From positions 1 to 42,436 of the IMG/VR virus record IMGVR_UViG_3300025652_000152: a DNA stretch of 42,436 nucleotides. One strand, 5' to 3'. The translations under genes were made by a program, and so were the position numbers. Positions 1 through 6,559 of this stretch are shown here, in pieces; position 1 is the first letter of the stretch, and each line of letters starts with the position of its first letter. Under the pieces are notes generated by a model. It saw only the letters and a list, made by a program, of their open reading frames with translations. It made no database searches and was not told the origin of the DNA. Source of the DNA: a virus.

Positions 1-184
1 AGGTTTGTACGAGACTATCCGTGATGGTCTTAAGCAGCCTACGTATACTAAGCGTATTGGGGATGAGATGAAGCTTGAGGAGACTGAGTTCGAGGGGAAC
101 AAGAAGATTTATATCATCACCAAGATCACTACGATTGATTACACTAAGTTTCAGCTCGAGACAAGGCTGAAGCCTAAGAAGTAA
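1..184 (+). CDS. 3' end of an unrecognised gene
   Basis: This is the last 60 codons of an open frame that enters from the left edge (first complete codon at position 2) and ends with TAA at 182-184. The visible part is rich in Lys, Thr, Ile and Glu, with alternating hydrophobic stretches (for example KKIYIITKITTIDYTKF) that suggest beta strands near the C-terminus. No catalytic motif or membrane segment is visible and I do not recognise the family. The tRNA-Arg gene begins only 8 bases after the stop, so the two are probably cotranscribed. Confidence 0.6.
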   Translation, partial: GLYETIRDGLKQPTYTKRIGDEMKLEETEFEGNKKIYIITKITTIDYTKFQLETRLKPKK

Positions 185-191
185 TCAGGTA

Positions 192-265
192 GCTCCCGTA
201 GCACAACCGGATAGTGCAACAGCCTTCTAAGCTGTAGGTTGTGGGTTCGAGTCCCGCCGGGAGTA
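192..265 (+). tRNA. tRNA-Arg (anticodon UCU)
   Basis: A complete cloverleaf can be drawn. The 7-bp acceptor stem pairs 192-198 with 258-264 and starts with a G-U pair. A 5-bp anticodon stem (219-223 with 231-235) holds the loop CTTCTAA, giving anticodon TCT at 226-228. The T arm contains the usual GTTCGAGTC. The discriminator is A265 and the CCA end is not encoded (ACA follows), so the host or another enzyme must add it. It would read AGA, a codon used often in the surrounding phage genes. Confidence 0.95.
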
Positions 266-293
266 CAAAAATGTTTGTATATATTTGTACTTA

Positions 294-305
294 AACAAAT
301 TTGTT
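294..305 (+). promoter_or_regulatory. 12-bp perfect palindrome abutting a start codon
   Basis: AACAAATTTGTT is a perfect inverted repeat with no spacer that ends exactly before the ATG at 306. Just upstream, TATATTTG at 279-286 matches the Bacteroidota -7 promoter element (TAnnTTTG), but I see no matching TTTG element at the expected distance upstream. The palindrome could be an operator half-site pair or merely A/T-rich leader. Function is inferred only. Confidence 0.25.
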
Positions 306-482
306 ATGGACATTTCAGCATTTATCATGAATAACATTGCCGAGTTGATCGTCGGAGTAATGGCATTCGCAAAATTGATTGTTAACCTCACTCCTACGGA
401 GAAGGATAACCAAGTATTTGGGTACATCGATTCACTTCTTAATATGATTATCAAAGATCGTATTAAGACTCCCAAAGAATAA
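306..482 (+). CDS. Small single-pass membrane protein (58 aa), function unknown
   Basis: The ATG at 306 is preferred over a TTG at 285 in the same frame. The product has one hydrophobic helix at about residues 10-28 (NIAELIVGVMAFAKLIVNL), then a short polar tail with the pattern LTPTEKDNQVFGYID and a basic end. Small phage proteins of this shape (one helix followed by a Pro-Thr and acidic segment) are common in Bacteroidota phages and are sometimes found near lysis genes. A holin-like role is possible, but nothing here proves it and no endolysin is adjacent. It lies between two tRNA genes and is followed by a strong terminator. Confidence 0.65.
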   Translation: MDISAFIMNNIAELIVGVMAFAKLIVNLTPTEKDNQVFGYIDSLLNMIIKDRIKTPKE

Positions 483-526
483 AGGGTGGCGACCTACGCC
501 AATTAGTTTTTTCATAACCCGATTAG

Positions 527-558
527 AAGGCCGCTCAAAACGTTGAGTGGCCTTTTCT
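527..558 (+). terminator. Strong rho-independent terminator just before the second tRNA
   Basis: A 12-bp stem (527-538 with 543-554, one G-U pair) closes a four-base AACG loop and runs straight into TTTTCT. It follows the small membrane-protein gene by 45 bases. The tRNA gene at 561 starts two bases after the T tract, which leaves no room for a promoter between them. The tRNA must therefore come from a promoter upstream of this hairpin, from readthrough, or from RNA processing. Confidence 0.85.
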
Positions 559-560
559 AT

Positions 561-633
561 GCGCTTGTAGCTCAGTGGTTAGAGCATCCGACTCATAATC
601 GGCAGGTCGTAGGTTCAAGTCCTACCAGGCGCA
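561..633 (+). tRNA. tRNA with CAU anticodon (Ile2 or elongator Met)
   Basis: The acceptor stem pairs 561-567 with 626-632, with A633 as discriminator. The anticodon loop CTCATAA (592-598) gives anticodon CAT at 594-596, and the T arm carries GGTTCAAGTCC. The D arm (GTGGTTAGAGCA), the CGACTCATAATCG anticodon arm and GGTTCAAGTCC closely resemble E. coli tRNA-Ile2, whose CAU is modified to lysidine so that it reads AUA. An elongator Met identity cannot be excluded, because the two classes share the CUCAUAA loop. An initiator is unlikely: the first acceptor pair is G-C, and the three G-C pairs of the anticodon stem are missing. CCA is not encoded. Confidence 0.92.
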
Positions 634-649
634 CACATCCCTAAAATTT

Positions 650-1144
650 ATGAAGCATGTAGTACACCCTCAAACATTTGCTGGTCTCGGTTACGAGCAG
701 CGGCAAGAAATCGTCATGGTTAATACTTACGAGAAAGGTGAGCTCAGTTGTGTACTAGGTGTAGTACTTCACTACACTCAAGTTACTGAGCAAGAGTTCT
801 CCTCTAAGCATAAATCAAATGACATAGTAACAGCTAGAATGATATTCTCCTCTATATCTAGAGAGCTCTTATGGCACAGGCTCAAGATTATAGGTAAGGT
901 CATGAATAGGCATCATTCTACTGTAATACATCACGTTAAAACCACCCAAGACCTGCTCAAAGTGGACAGGTCTTTTTACCAGATTTATCACAAATGCTTA
1001 GAAGAAGCAGAATCTAAACTAACTAAACATGGATTCGAACACAAAGGACTCCCTCCGAGTCTTAGAAGCCAAGTCAGAACTGTTAGAGGCTCAGATAGCA
1101 GTCCAACGCAAAGACTTGTCTTCACTCAAGCGACAAGTCGTTAG
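650..1144 (+). CDS. DnaA domain IV-like DNA-binding protein
   Basis: The 164-residue product contains, at about residues 58-105, a segment like DnaA domain IV, the part of the initiator that binds DnaA boxes. TARMIFSSISRELLWHRL corresponds to the first helices, and LKIIGKVMNRHHSTVIHHV matches the signature helix-turn-helix (typically GR-x-F-x-R-D-H-S-T-V). No AAA+ ATPase region is present, so it is a stand-alone DNA-binding module. It could recognise the phage origin or compete with host DnaA for its boxes; both roles are inferred. The last 38 residues overlap the next ORF and read as Ser/Arg/Thr-rich shadow sequence, so the true C-terminus may be shorter or a frameshift may be present. Confidence 0.75.
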   Translation: MKHVVHPQTFAGLGYEQRQEIVMVNTYEKGELSCVLGVVLHYTQVTEQEFSSKHKSNDIVTARMIFSSISRELLWHRLKIIGKVMNRHHSTVIHHVKTTQDLLKVDRSFYQIYHKCLEEAESKLTKHGFEHKGLPPSLRSQVRTVRGSDSSPTQRLVFTQATSR

Positions 1145-1235
1145 ACTAATAGTAATTCAAAATGAAATGAGATATGACAAAAAGATGGGAAGATCAGTTG
1201 GACACGGAACTGGGGACGGGAACATTGAAGATTGA
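1029..1235 (+). CDS. Small coiled-coil protein (68 aa), overlapping
   Basis: The N-terminal 45 residues have regular hydrophobic spacing of a coiled coil (SLRVLEAKSELLEAQI, then DLSSLKRQVVRLIVIQ). The start follows a TAA in the same frame at 1020-1022 (TAAACTAAACATGG), a typical A-rich leader. It overlaps the preceding DnaA-IV-like gene by 116 bases in another frame. In the overlap this frame looks more protein-like than the upstream one. The C-terminal 20 residues overlap the next gene and look less natural. Function unknown. Confidence 0.5.
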   Translation: MDSNTKDSLRVLEAKSELLEAQIAVQRKDLSSLKRQVVRLIVIQNEMRYDKKMGRSVGHGTGDGNIED

Positions 1236-1425
1236 ATATGAATTTGATCCCGGAGAGGCAAGAGTAAACCATTACCCTGATGGTAGTGGTAACCCAGGTA
1301 CACCTCCTAGTGTGACCATCATCAAGATGGAGTACGATTTAGAGAAGCCTGACATAGATTTCGTTAGAAATCTGCAACAAGAAATATTAGATGGAGAACT
1401 TACAGATGAAAACCCAAACGATTAA
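1174..1425 (+). CDS. Hypothetical small acidic protein (83 aa)
   Basis: The product has alternating beta-like segments (TLKIEYEFDPGEARV, then PSVTIIKMEYDLE) separated by a Gly/Pro/Asn-rich turn region, then an acidic helical end (DFVRNLQQEILDGELTDEN). I see no catalytic motif and do not recognise the family. It overlaps the coiled-coil ORF upstream and the helicase gene downstream by short stretches in other frames, consistent with a coupled operon. Confidence 0.6.
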   Translation: MTKRWEDQLDTELGTGTLKIEYEFDPGEARVNHYPDGSGNPGTPPSVTIIKMEYDLEKPDIDFVRNLQQEILDGELTDENPND

Positions 1426-2575
1426 AACAAAAGATGAACAGCAACGAAAGGCACTCAATGCATGGTTTCACAAAGGTTGTACTGGCTCTATTATTGCCGG
1501 TACTGGCTTTGGTAAATCTCGCTGTGGGGTACTAGCAGTAAACTTTGCAGTAAAAGATGGGGGTAAAGCACTTGTGCTTGTCCCTACTGTACAGCTGCAA
1601 GATCAGTTTAGGCTAGAGTTTATCAAGTGGGGATATGATGACATACTCCCACGTGTAGAGATACTGTGCTATCAATCAGCTCACAAGCTTGAGAATCAAC
1701 ACTATGACATCGTTGTATGTGACGAGGTTCATTTAGGATTGAGCCCAGTATATCGTGAGTTCTTCACCAAGAACAAATACGATAAGCTTTTATGTATGAC
1801 TGCTACTTTACCTGAAGAGGAAGAGTACAAAGTATTGCTAAGGGTACTAGCACCTACTGCATACACTATCACCCTTGATAGATGTGTGGAACTAGGTCTT
1901 GTGGCTCCTTACGATATCATATGTATACCTGTGGAGATGACAGAGGAAGAGAAAGCAGAATACAAGAAAGCCAACAACTTGTTTGTGCAGATGAAGTACA
2001 AGCTTGGTGGGTATGATGCATTCAAACAGGCTCAAGCTATACTCAACGGTGCGCCTGGTGACAAAGGTGCAGCAGCTCAGTTCTTTAGAGCTATTAGAGA
2101 GCGCAAGCAAGTCGTTCAGCATGCAGAGAATAAACTTGATGCAGCAAAGCAAATTGCTGACTATCACACCAAAGAGAAGATATTGACCTTCGGTGGTACT
2201 AACGAGTTTACTAATCTGATGGCTGACAAGCTTGGAGGCGCGGCGTATCACTCTAAGAAGACTATTTCAGAACGAAAGAAGATTCTTAAAACGTTCAATG
2301 AGTCTACTACAAGTGTACTGTGCTCTACTAAAGCTTTGAATCAAGGCTTTGATGTACCTGACGTAGGAGTCGGTATCATCGCAGGTCTAGAGTCTAAGAC
2401 GTTGTCTATGATACAGCGTGTGGGTCGACTTATCAGGTTCAAAGAAGGGAAGCGGGGTAGAATCTATATCCTGTATGTCCCAAACTCACAAGAAGAAAAG
2501 TGGTTAGAGAGTGCCACGAAAACTCTCAGTAATGTCAAACGTGAAGACCTCACATCAATTTTAAACAATGCCTAA
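1406..2575 (+). CDS. Superfamily 2 DEAD/DEAH-type DNA helicase
   Basis: The 389-residue product has the ordered motifs of an SF2 helicase. Walker A is GTGFGKS at residues 32-38, the Walker B/motif II is DEVH at 106-109, and motif III is TAT at 132-134. A second RecA-like domain carries a Gln-Gly-Phe-Asp-Val-Pro motif V and an arginine-finger motif VI (QRVGRLIR) near residue 340. The layout resembles compact phage helicases of the UvsW/RecG-like group, which unwind branched DNA during recombination-dependent replication. An ATG at 1391 is in frame, but 1406 gives a smaller overlap with the upstream gene and a more usual N-terminus. The next gene overlaps its end by 8 bases. Confidence 0.9.
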   Translation: MKTQTIKTKDEQQRKALNAWFHKGCTGSIIAGTGFGKSRCGVLAVNFAVKDGGKALVLVPTVQLQDQFRLEFIKWGYDDILPRVEILCYQSAHKLENQHYDIVVCDEVHLGLSPVYREFFTKNKYDKLLCMTATLPEEEEYKVLLRVLAPTAYTITLDRCVELGLVAPYDIICIPVEMTEEEKAEYKKANNLFVQMKYKLGGYDAFKQAQAILNGAPGDKGAAAQFFRAIRERKQVVQHAENKLDAAKQIADYHTKEKILTFGGTNEFTNLMADKLGGAAYHSKKTISERKKILKTFNESTTSVLCSTKALNQGFDVPDVGVGIIAGLESKTLSMIQRVGRLIRFKEGKRGRIYILYVPNSQEEKWLESATKTLSNVKREDLTSILNNA

Positions 2576-2921
2576 TTACAATTCATGGACACAAGAAGAG
2601 AAGGAAGAAGTATTCAAGTCAATAAAGTCTTCTCTTTCTAAAGGTAGAAGTGTGCACCAAGCATGCTCTTTGGCTACAAGACTTCCTATAGTTAAGAAGA
2701 ACAAGAGAACACTCAGCTCTGTCAAGAACAAGTGGTCACTTCTTAAGAAGGAAATGCATAAAGAGGTATGCTCTCTGTCACTTGTAGACGTAGAGTACGA
2801 AGTACCTGTGCAAACCTCAACATCTTTGGAACAGATGTGTGTCAACCTTAGAGAGAAAGGTGCTAAGAAAGCTACCTTCAATCTCATGGGTAAGACTATA
2901 ACTGTAATCTTCAAGGACTGA
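2568..2921 (+). CDS. Myb/SANT-like DNA-binding protein, first of a tandem pair
   Basis: The N-terminal 55 residues look like a Myb/SANT-type three-helix domain. It begins with SWTQEEKEEVFKSI at residues 6-19 and ends with SVKNKWSLLKKE, giving the Trp-spaced pattern also seen in bacterial RsfA-like regulators. The C-terminal 20 residues (ATFNLMGKTITVIFKD) probably form a beta hairpin. The following gene has the same plan, with an N-terminal SANT-like region and a short C-terminal hydrophobic strand pair, so the two look like diverged paralogues. A regulatory or DNA-recruiting role is likely but unproven. Its TGA overlaps the next ATG as TGATG. Confidence 0.7.
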   Translation: MPNYNSWTQEEKEEVFKSIKSSLSKGRSVHQACSLATRLPIVKKNKRTLSSVKNKWSLLKKEMHKEVCSLSLVDVEYEVPVQTSTSLEQMCVNLREKGAKKATFNLMGKTITVIFKD

Positions 2922-3307
2922 TGGCTGTCGTAATGAAGACTGGCCCTTGGACTGCTGAAGAGGAAGAGCAGTGTCTGAAGATATATCACAAGTATACTAC
3001 AGGTGAGAATAAGATGGATATATCAAACGTCAAGAAAGCTGAGCTTCCTCCCGGTAGAACAGTGTGGGCTGTAAAAGGTAGACTGTACAAAGAGTACGAG
3101 ATAAGGTGCAAAGGTGCAGGGATAGCCACAAGGAGACTAGAGAGAGAGGGTTATATAGTGAAGACTAGTAGTGTCCCGAAGCCCAAAGCCTCTAAGACAG
3201 AAGTAACCAAGGTTATAGATGTTCCTAAGGCTAATTCTCCTAGACAGATGTCGTTCAAGATGCCCAACGTGGGTATTGAGATTACAATTATGTTTACAGA
3301 CAAGTAA
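2921..3307 (+). CDS. Myb/SANT-like DNA-binding protein, second of a tandem pair
   Basis: This 128-residue protein starts with GPWTAEEEEQCLKIYHKY at residues 8-25. It continues to GRTVWAVKGRLYKEYEIR, where the conserved Trp and following Lys/Arg match the third helix of a SANT/Myb domain. A basic, Lys/Pro/Ser/Val-rich linker follows. The end (FKMPNVGIEITIMFTDK) resembles the FNLMGKTITVIFKD tail of its neighbour. It starts on the upstream stop (TGATG) and ends with TAATG into the next gene, so expression of the three is probably coupled. Confidence 0.7.
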   Translation: MAVVMKTGPWTAEEEEQCLKIYHKYTTGENKMDISNVKKAELPPGRTVWAVKGRLYKEYEIRCKGAGIATRRLEREGYIVKTSSVPKPKASKTEVTKVIDVPKANSPRQMSFKMPNVGIEITIMFTDK

Positions 3308-3861
3308 TGCATATAGAAATTGATACAGATATTCTTAACGATCTTGGAATAAGTGCTGATGACTTTGTATATTTGTATCTCTTGCATGCCAAAGCTTATG
3401 ATGTAATTAAGATTATATCTATCAAGCCAAACACCGAGGACCTTCAATCGAAGGGACTGATTAAGTTGGGAGAGAGGCCAGAAGACGACATTGTACGTCA
3501 GAAGTTCATCGAGACAATCGAGGATTCTTTTGACCGCATGTGGTCAGAGCTTCTCTCCCATTTTCCTCTCAAGGTATACACTAATGGTAACGTGCGTGTT
3601 CTACGCGCTAAGGATGCTGACGCTCGTAATAATCAAAAAGCGAAGAAGGCATACCATCGTGTTATTGGGAAGAATGTAGCAAAGCATAACAAGATTGTTA
3701 AGTGCTTGGAATACGAACTAGAGTTTCGTAAGAGCAACAACAGTCTTGGTTATATGCAGATGCTACAGACATGGGTTAATCAGCATACATGGGAACAATA
3801 CGAAGACACCGATGTCGGAAAAACAACAGAACAAGAACGAAGAATTACCCGTAAACTCTAG
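3307..3861 (+). CDS. Conserved replication-block protein of unknown function (184 aa)
   Basis: The N-terminal 55 residues (IDTDILNDLGISADDFVYLYLL to LQSKGLIKLGE) have the helix pattern of a winged-helix domain, including an end resembling a recognition helix plus wing. The middle is basic (NNQKAKKAYHRVIGKNVAKHNKIVKCL). The segment ending LQTWVNQHTWEQYED is aromatic and acidic. The last residues overlap the helicase gene that starts at 3812. Its place just before a DnaB-type helicase would fit a loader or origin-binding partner, but that is inferred from position only. Confidence 0.6.
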   Translation: MHIEIDTDILNDLGISADDFVYLYLLHAKAYDVIKIISIKPNTEDLQSKGLIKLGERPEDDIVRQKFIETIEDSFDRMWSELLSHFPLKVYTNGNVRVLRAKDADARNNQKAKKAYHRVIGKNVAKHNKIVKCLEYELEFRKSNNSLGYMQMLQTWVNQHTWEQYEDTDVGKTTEQERRITRKL

Positions 3862-4792
3862 ATTGTTATTACCTCTAGGGCTTGAGCATATATCTAAATC
3901 AGTAGAGAAATCTATTGAGAATGTGGTAGATGCTCGAGAGGGTAACAGGAAAGTCTTTTCTACTCAGTGGAATAGACTAAACCGTAATCTTATGGGTGGT
4001 TTGCAGCCCGGTAAGATGTATGTTATAGCTGGTCGACCCGGTGTGGGTAAATCAGCCTTTTCTAACCAGCTCATATTCGATGTTCTAGACAAAAATCACG
4101 ACAGGGATGTCGTTGTCTTGTACTGGAGTTTCGAGATGCCTGGTGAGCAGCAGATACTGCGTGCAGGTTCGAAGCATACCAAGCTTCAAACTGCAGAGCT
4201 GTTGTCAGTGGATGGTAAGCTTTCAGCTGAAGGCTATTCTAACTATGTATTGTCTGTGCAGAAGTACAATAAGTATCCTATTTACTTCTGTTCCGTGCCC
4301 AAGGATGTACATGAGATAGAACAAGCAGTGCGTAGTGTGAAAGAACAGTTGCACAAACCTACTATCATCAATCTGATCGACCACTCTCGCCTTGTACCCA
4401 GCACATTAGACATAGAGTTACTTAAACTCAATCAGTTGTCTAAGACGTGCATGTACATGCAAGCGCAACATAACTCTATCACTATTCTGTTGTCTCAGCT
4501 CAATCGTAACATTGAGCAAGAGTTCCGTGCCAAGAATCAATATCAGCCTATGCTGACCGACTTGTTCGGTGGCGATTCTATTGGTCAGGATGCACACGTC
4601 GTTATGATGTTGCAGCGTCCGTATGACCTGTATGGTATCACTGAGCAGTATTGCGGTGAAGATCCACGTGGCTTAATGGCTGTCCACGTAGAGAAGAACC
4701 GCGATGGCTTACTCGGTATGATACCCTTTGAAACAGACCTATCTACATTCACAATTAATGAGCGAACTAGCACTCCCAAAGAAGGTGGTTAA
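3812..4792 (+). CDS. DnaB-like replicative helicase core (SF4)
   Basis: The protein has the RecA-like core of DnaB. Walker A is GRPGVGKS at residues 74-81, preceded by GLQPGKMYVIAG. LYWSFEMPGEQQ corresponds to motif H1a, IINLIDHSRL to the Walker B region, and ILLSQLNRN and LFGGDSIGQDAHVVMMLQRP to motifs H3 and H4. At 326 residues it lacks the N-terminal DnaB domain that contacts primase and helps form the ring, so partner proteins may take over these roles. An in-frame ATG at 3746 exists, but the extra 22 residues lie fully inside the upstream gene and look unnatural. The next gene starts inside its end. Confidence 0.88.
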   Translation: MSEKQQNKNEELPVNSRLLLPLGLEHISKSVEKSIENVVDAREGNRKVFSTQWNRLNRNLMGGLQPGKMYVIAGRPGVGKSAFSNQLIFDVLDKNHDRDVVVLYWSFEMPGEQQILRAGSKHTKLQTAELLSVDGKLSAEGYSNYVLSVQKYNKYPIYFCSVPKDVHEIEQAVRSVKEQLHKPTIINLIDHSRLVPSTLDIELLKLNQLSKTCMYMQAQHNSITILLSQLNRNIEQEFRAKNQYQPMLTDLFGGDSIGQDAHVVMMLQRPYDLYGITEQYCGEDPRGLMAVHVEKNRDGLLGMIPFETDLSTFTINERTSTPKEGG

Positions 4793-5465
4793 AGCATCAC
4801 GCAAATCACCTAAAAACATGATTATCTATGGTCCACCGAAGATCGGTAAGACCACATCATTGTCACAGCTTGATGGCTGTCTTATTATCGACCTCGAGGA
4901 TGGTAGCGATATGGTAGATGCCCTCAAGATTAAAGTCAACTCTATCGCCGAACTCGGTCAGGTAGGGAAGTCTATTGTAAAAGAAGGAAAGCCTTACAAG
5001 TATATTGCTATCGACACCATCACACAGTTAGAAGTGTGGTGCGAGGAGGAAGCAAAGAAACTGTACAAGGCCACACCTATGGGTAAGAACTTCGATCCTG
5101 ACAACAAGGGATTGTCTGTCCTTACTCTGCCCCAAGGTGCTGGTTACTTGTATCTTCGTAAGGCTTTTATGAAGTGGTTCTTCAATCTCTCCAAGCTTGC
5201 AGACCATGTCATTTTCGTTGGTCACCTCAAGGACAAGTACCTTACCAAGAATGGTAAAGAGGTGAAGGCAAACGACTTATCACTGTCCGGTAAGTTGCGT
5301 GAAATTGCCTGTGCTAACGCTGATGCCATTGGTTACATATACCATGGAGAGGGTAAAACCAGAATTTCGTTTGACTCAACAAACGACGACACAGCAGGCT
5401 CTCGCTGTGAGCATCTACGTGGCCTAGATGCTGAACTTGATTGGAGCAAAATCTTTATTGACTAA
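4758..5465 (+). CDS. Sak4-like RecA-fold ATPase
   Basis: This 235-residue ATPase has Walker A GPPKIGKT at residues 25-32 and a Walker B strand YKYIAIDTITQLE ending in Asp-Thr. FNLSKLADHVIFVGHLKDKY corresponds to the third RecA-fold strand with the sensor region. Size and pattern fit the Sak4/AAA_24 group of phage RecA-like proteins, which help single-strand annealing together with phage SSB. A candidate SSB is encoded two genes downstream, which supports that pairing. The ATG at 4758 is preferred to 4728 because the extra ten residues lie inside the helicase gene. Confidence 0.8.
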   Translation: MSELALPKKVVKASRKSPKNMIIYGPPKIGKTTSLSQLDGCLIIDLEDGSDMVDALKIKVNSIAELGQVGKSIVKEGKPYKYIAIDTITQLEVWCEEEAKKLYKATPMGKNFDPDNKGLSVLTLPQGAGYLYLRKAFMKWFFNLSKLADHVIFVGHLKDKYLTKNGKEVKANDLSLSGKLREIACANADAIGYIYHGEGKTRISFDSTNDDTAGSRCEHLRGLDAELDWSKIFID

Positions 5466-5475
5466 ACCCACAACA

Positions 5476-5763
5476 ATGTCTATTGACGCAAGAGTAGAGG
5501 TTGAGACTGACTCAACCCAAGAGGAAACACCTCAAGAATTGACTATCTCACAACTCATCAAGCACCTCAAAGAGGATGGCATGAGCCGTGATGATATTCG
5601 CAAGAAGTACGGACTGACTATAGCAGAGGCGAAGGATATATTCTCTCACCCTAAGCTTAAAGGTTTGCGTGTAAAGAAGTACAAGAGCATACGTGTAACC
5701 CTGATTGACGATACTCAGGATAACAACCCTACAGAGGACAATCAAACTGAAATTCAAGACTAA
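5476..5763 (+). CDS. Small HTH-like protein (95 aa)
   Basis: Residues 20-65 (LTISQLIKHLKEDGMSRDDIRKKYGLTIAEAKDIF) give a helix-turn-helix pattern. GMSRDDIRKKYGLT is the likely turn and second helix, as in small phage and transposon regulators. Both ends are acidic and Thr/Gln/Asn-rich and probably disordered. The ATG at 5476 follows an A/C-rich leader (CACAACAATG). It sits between the Sak4-like ATPase and the candidate SSB, and its stop overlaps the SSB start as TAATG. Role unknown. Confidence 0.6.
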   Translation: MSIDARVEVETDSTQEETPQELTISQLIKHLKEDGMSRDDIRKKYGLTIAEAKDIFSHPKLKGLRVKKYKSIRVTLIDDTQDNNPTEDNQTEIQD

Positions 5764-6518
5764 TGGCAATTGCATCAAATTCATCAGAAGTAGAAGTATC
5801 CGGAGGCGGGATACCGTTGTTTACAGGTATCGCACCTGTGCGTATTGTAGCAGTAAATCCTACTCTAGGTGAGCTTGCTTCTATCGGTGTAAACATGAAG
5901 ACAGAACCTAACTACTCTGTTGACATGGGAGACAAAACTGGTAAGCTTGCATTCTGGCTACACAATGACGAACACAACTTCACCACAAGGCTCGAGATTC
6001 TTACAGGCAACAAGCATCGTAAAGAGTCACAGACAGGTAAGTTCCAAATCACCAACAATTTCGGTCAAGTTACTTGGGCTAAAGAACCTAGTGCAGCTCC
6101 GGATTGGTTCAAGTCAGAAGGTGTACGTCGTACTTATCCAGGTGAGGAAATTCTCATTGACTTCGTCAAGGCATGGGCAAACATACCTAACGATGGTGAG
6201 TGTGCTTTCGATACCATTGACGATATCTTCCAAGGTAAAGTTGAAGAGCTCAAGAAGCTTGTTACCTCTCTCACAGAGAACAAGGTTAGGGTTATGCTCG
6301 GCGTCAAAGATGGTAAGTACCAGCAAGTGTACAACAAGTGTTTTGGAAGACTCAAGCCAAAGCGTGACGATGTCTTCGTAAGAAGACTGAACGATGAATA
6401 TGGTACCTTTAATGCTGAGTACAACTCAGATCTTCAACTGCAGAGGTATACACCAGGCGTAGTAACACCTAACGAAGAGGCTCCGGCTGCTGTAGAGGCA
6501 GACGATCCTTGGAGTTAA
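5763..6518 (+). CDS. Candidate single-stranded DNA-binding protein
   Basis: The 251-residue protein has a beta-rich, aromatic N-terminal two-thirds with Gly- and Asn-containing turns, compatible with an OB fold. It ends in an acidic tail, EAPAAVEADDPWS, like the acidic C-termini by which phage and bacterial SSBs recruit partners. The location between the annealing ATPase and the primase supports this. There is no close match to a motif I can name, so the call rests on the tail, the length and the neighbours. It starts on the upstream stop (TAATG). A strong G/C hairpin lies directly after its stop. Confidence 0.6.
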   Translation: MAIASNSSEVEVSGGGIPLFTGIAPVRIVAVNPTLGELASIGVNMKTEPNYSVDMGDKTGKLAFWLHNDEHNFTTRLEILTGNKHRKESQTGKFQITNNFGQVTWAKEPSAAPDWFKSEGVRRTYPGEEILIDFVKAWANIPNDGECAFDTIDDIFQGKVEELKKLVTSLTENKVRVMLGVKDGKYQQVYNKCFGRLKPKRDDVFVRRLNDEYGTFNAEYNSDLQLQRYTPGVVTPNEEAPAAVEADDPWS

Positions 6519-6524
6519 TGATGA

Positions 6525-6552
6525 GGGGGAGAGTAGACAAGTGCTCTCCCCC
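6525..6552 (+). promoter_or_regulatory. 9-bp perfect hairpin between the SSB-like and primase genes
   Basis: GGGGGAGAG at 6525-6533 pairs perfectly with CTCTCCCCC at 6544-6552 across a ten-base loop. There is no T tract after it, so it is not an ordinary intrinsic terminator. It begins 6 bases after the stop of the SSB-like gene and ends 7 bases before the preferred primase ATG. It could slow ribosomes, protect the SSB mRNA 3' end or mark an RNA processing site, so that the two genes are made in different amounts. These roles are inferred. Confidence 0.55.
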
Positions 6553-6559
6553 AATACTC

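Noticed and set aside
487-512. Short hairpin TGGCG/CGCCA followed by TTTTTT
   Set aside because: The stem is only 5 bp and five bases separate it from the T tract. A far stronger terminator follows at 527-558, so I did not list it as a feature.
985-1000. DnaA-box-like sequence TTATCACA near 985
   Set aside because: It is a single partial match inside a coding region. No cluster of boxes was found, so there is no support for an origin here.
6518-6559. Primase start at the ATG of 6518 (overlapping the previous stop)
   Set aside because: The overlap resembles other starts in this window, but the extra residues are encoded by the G/C hairpin and do not resemble a primase N-terminus. The ATG at 6560 is preferred.
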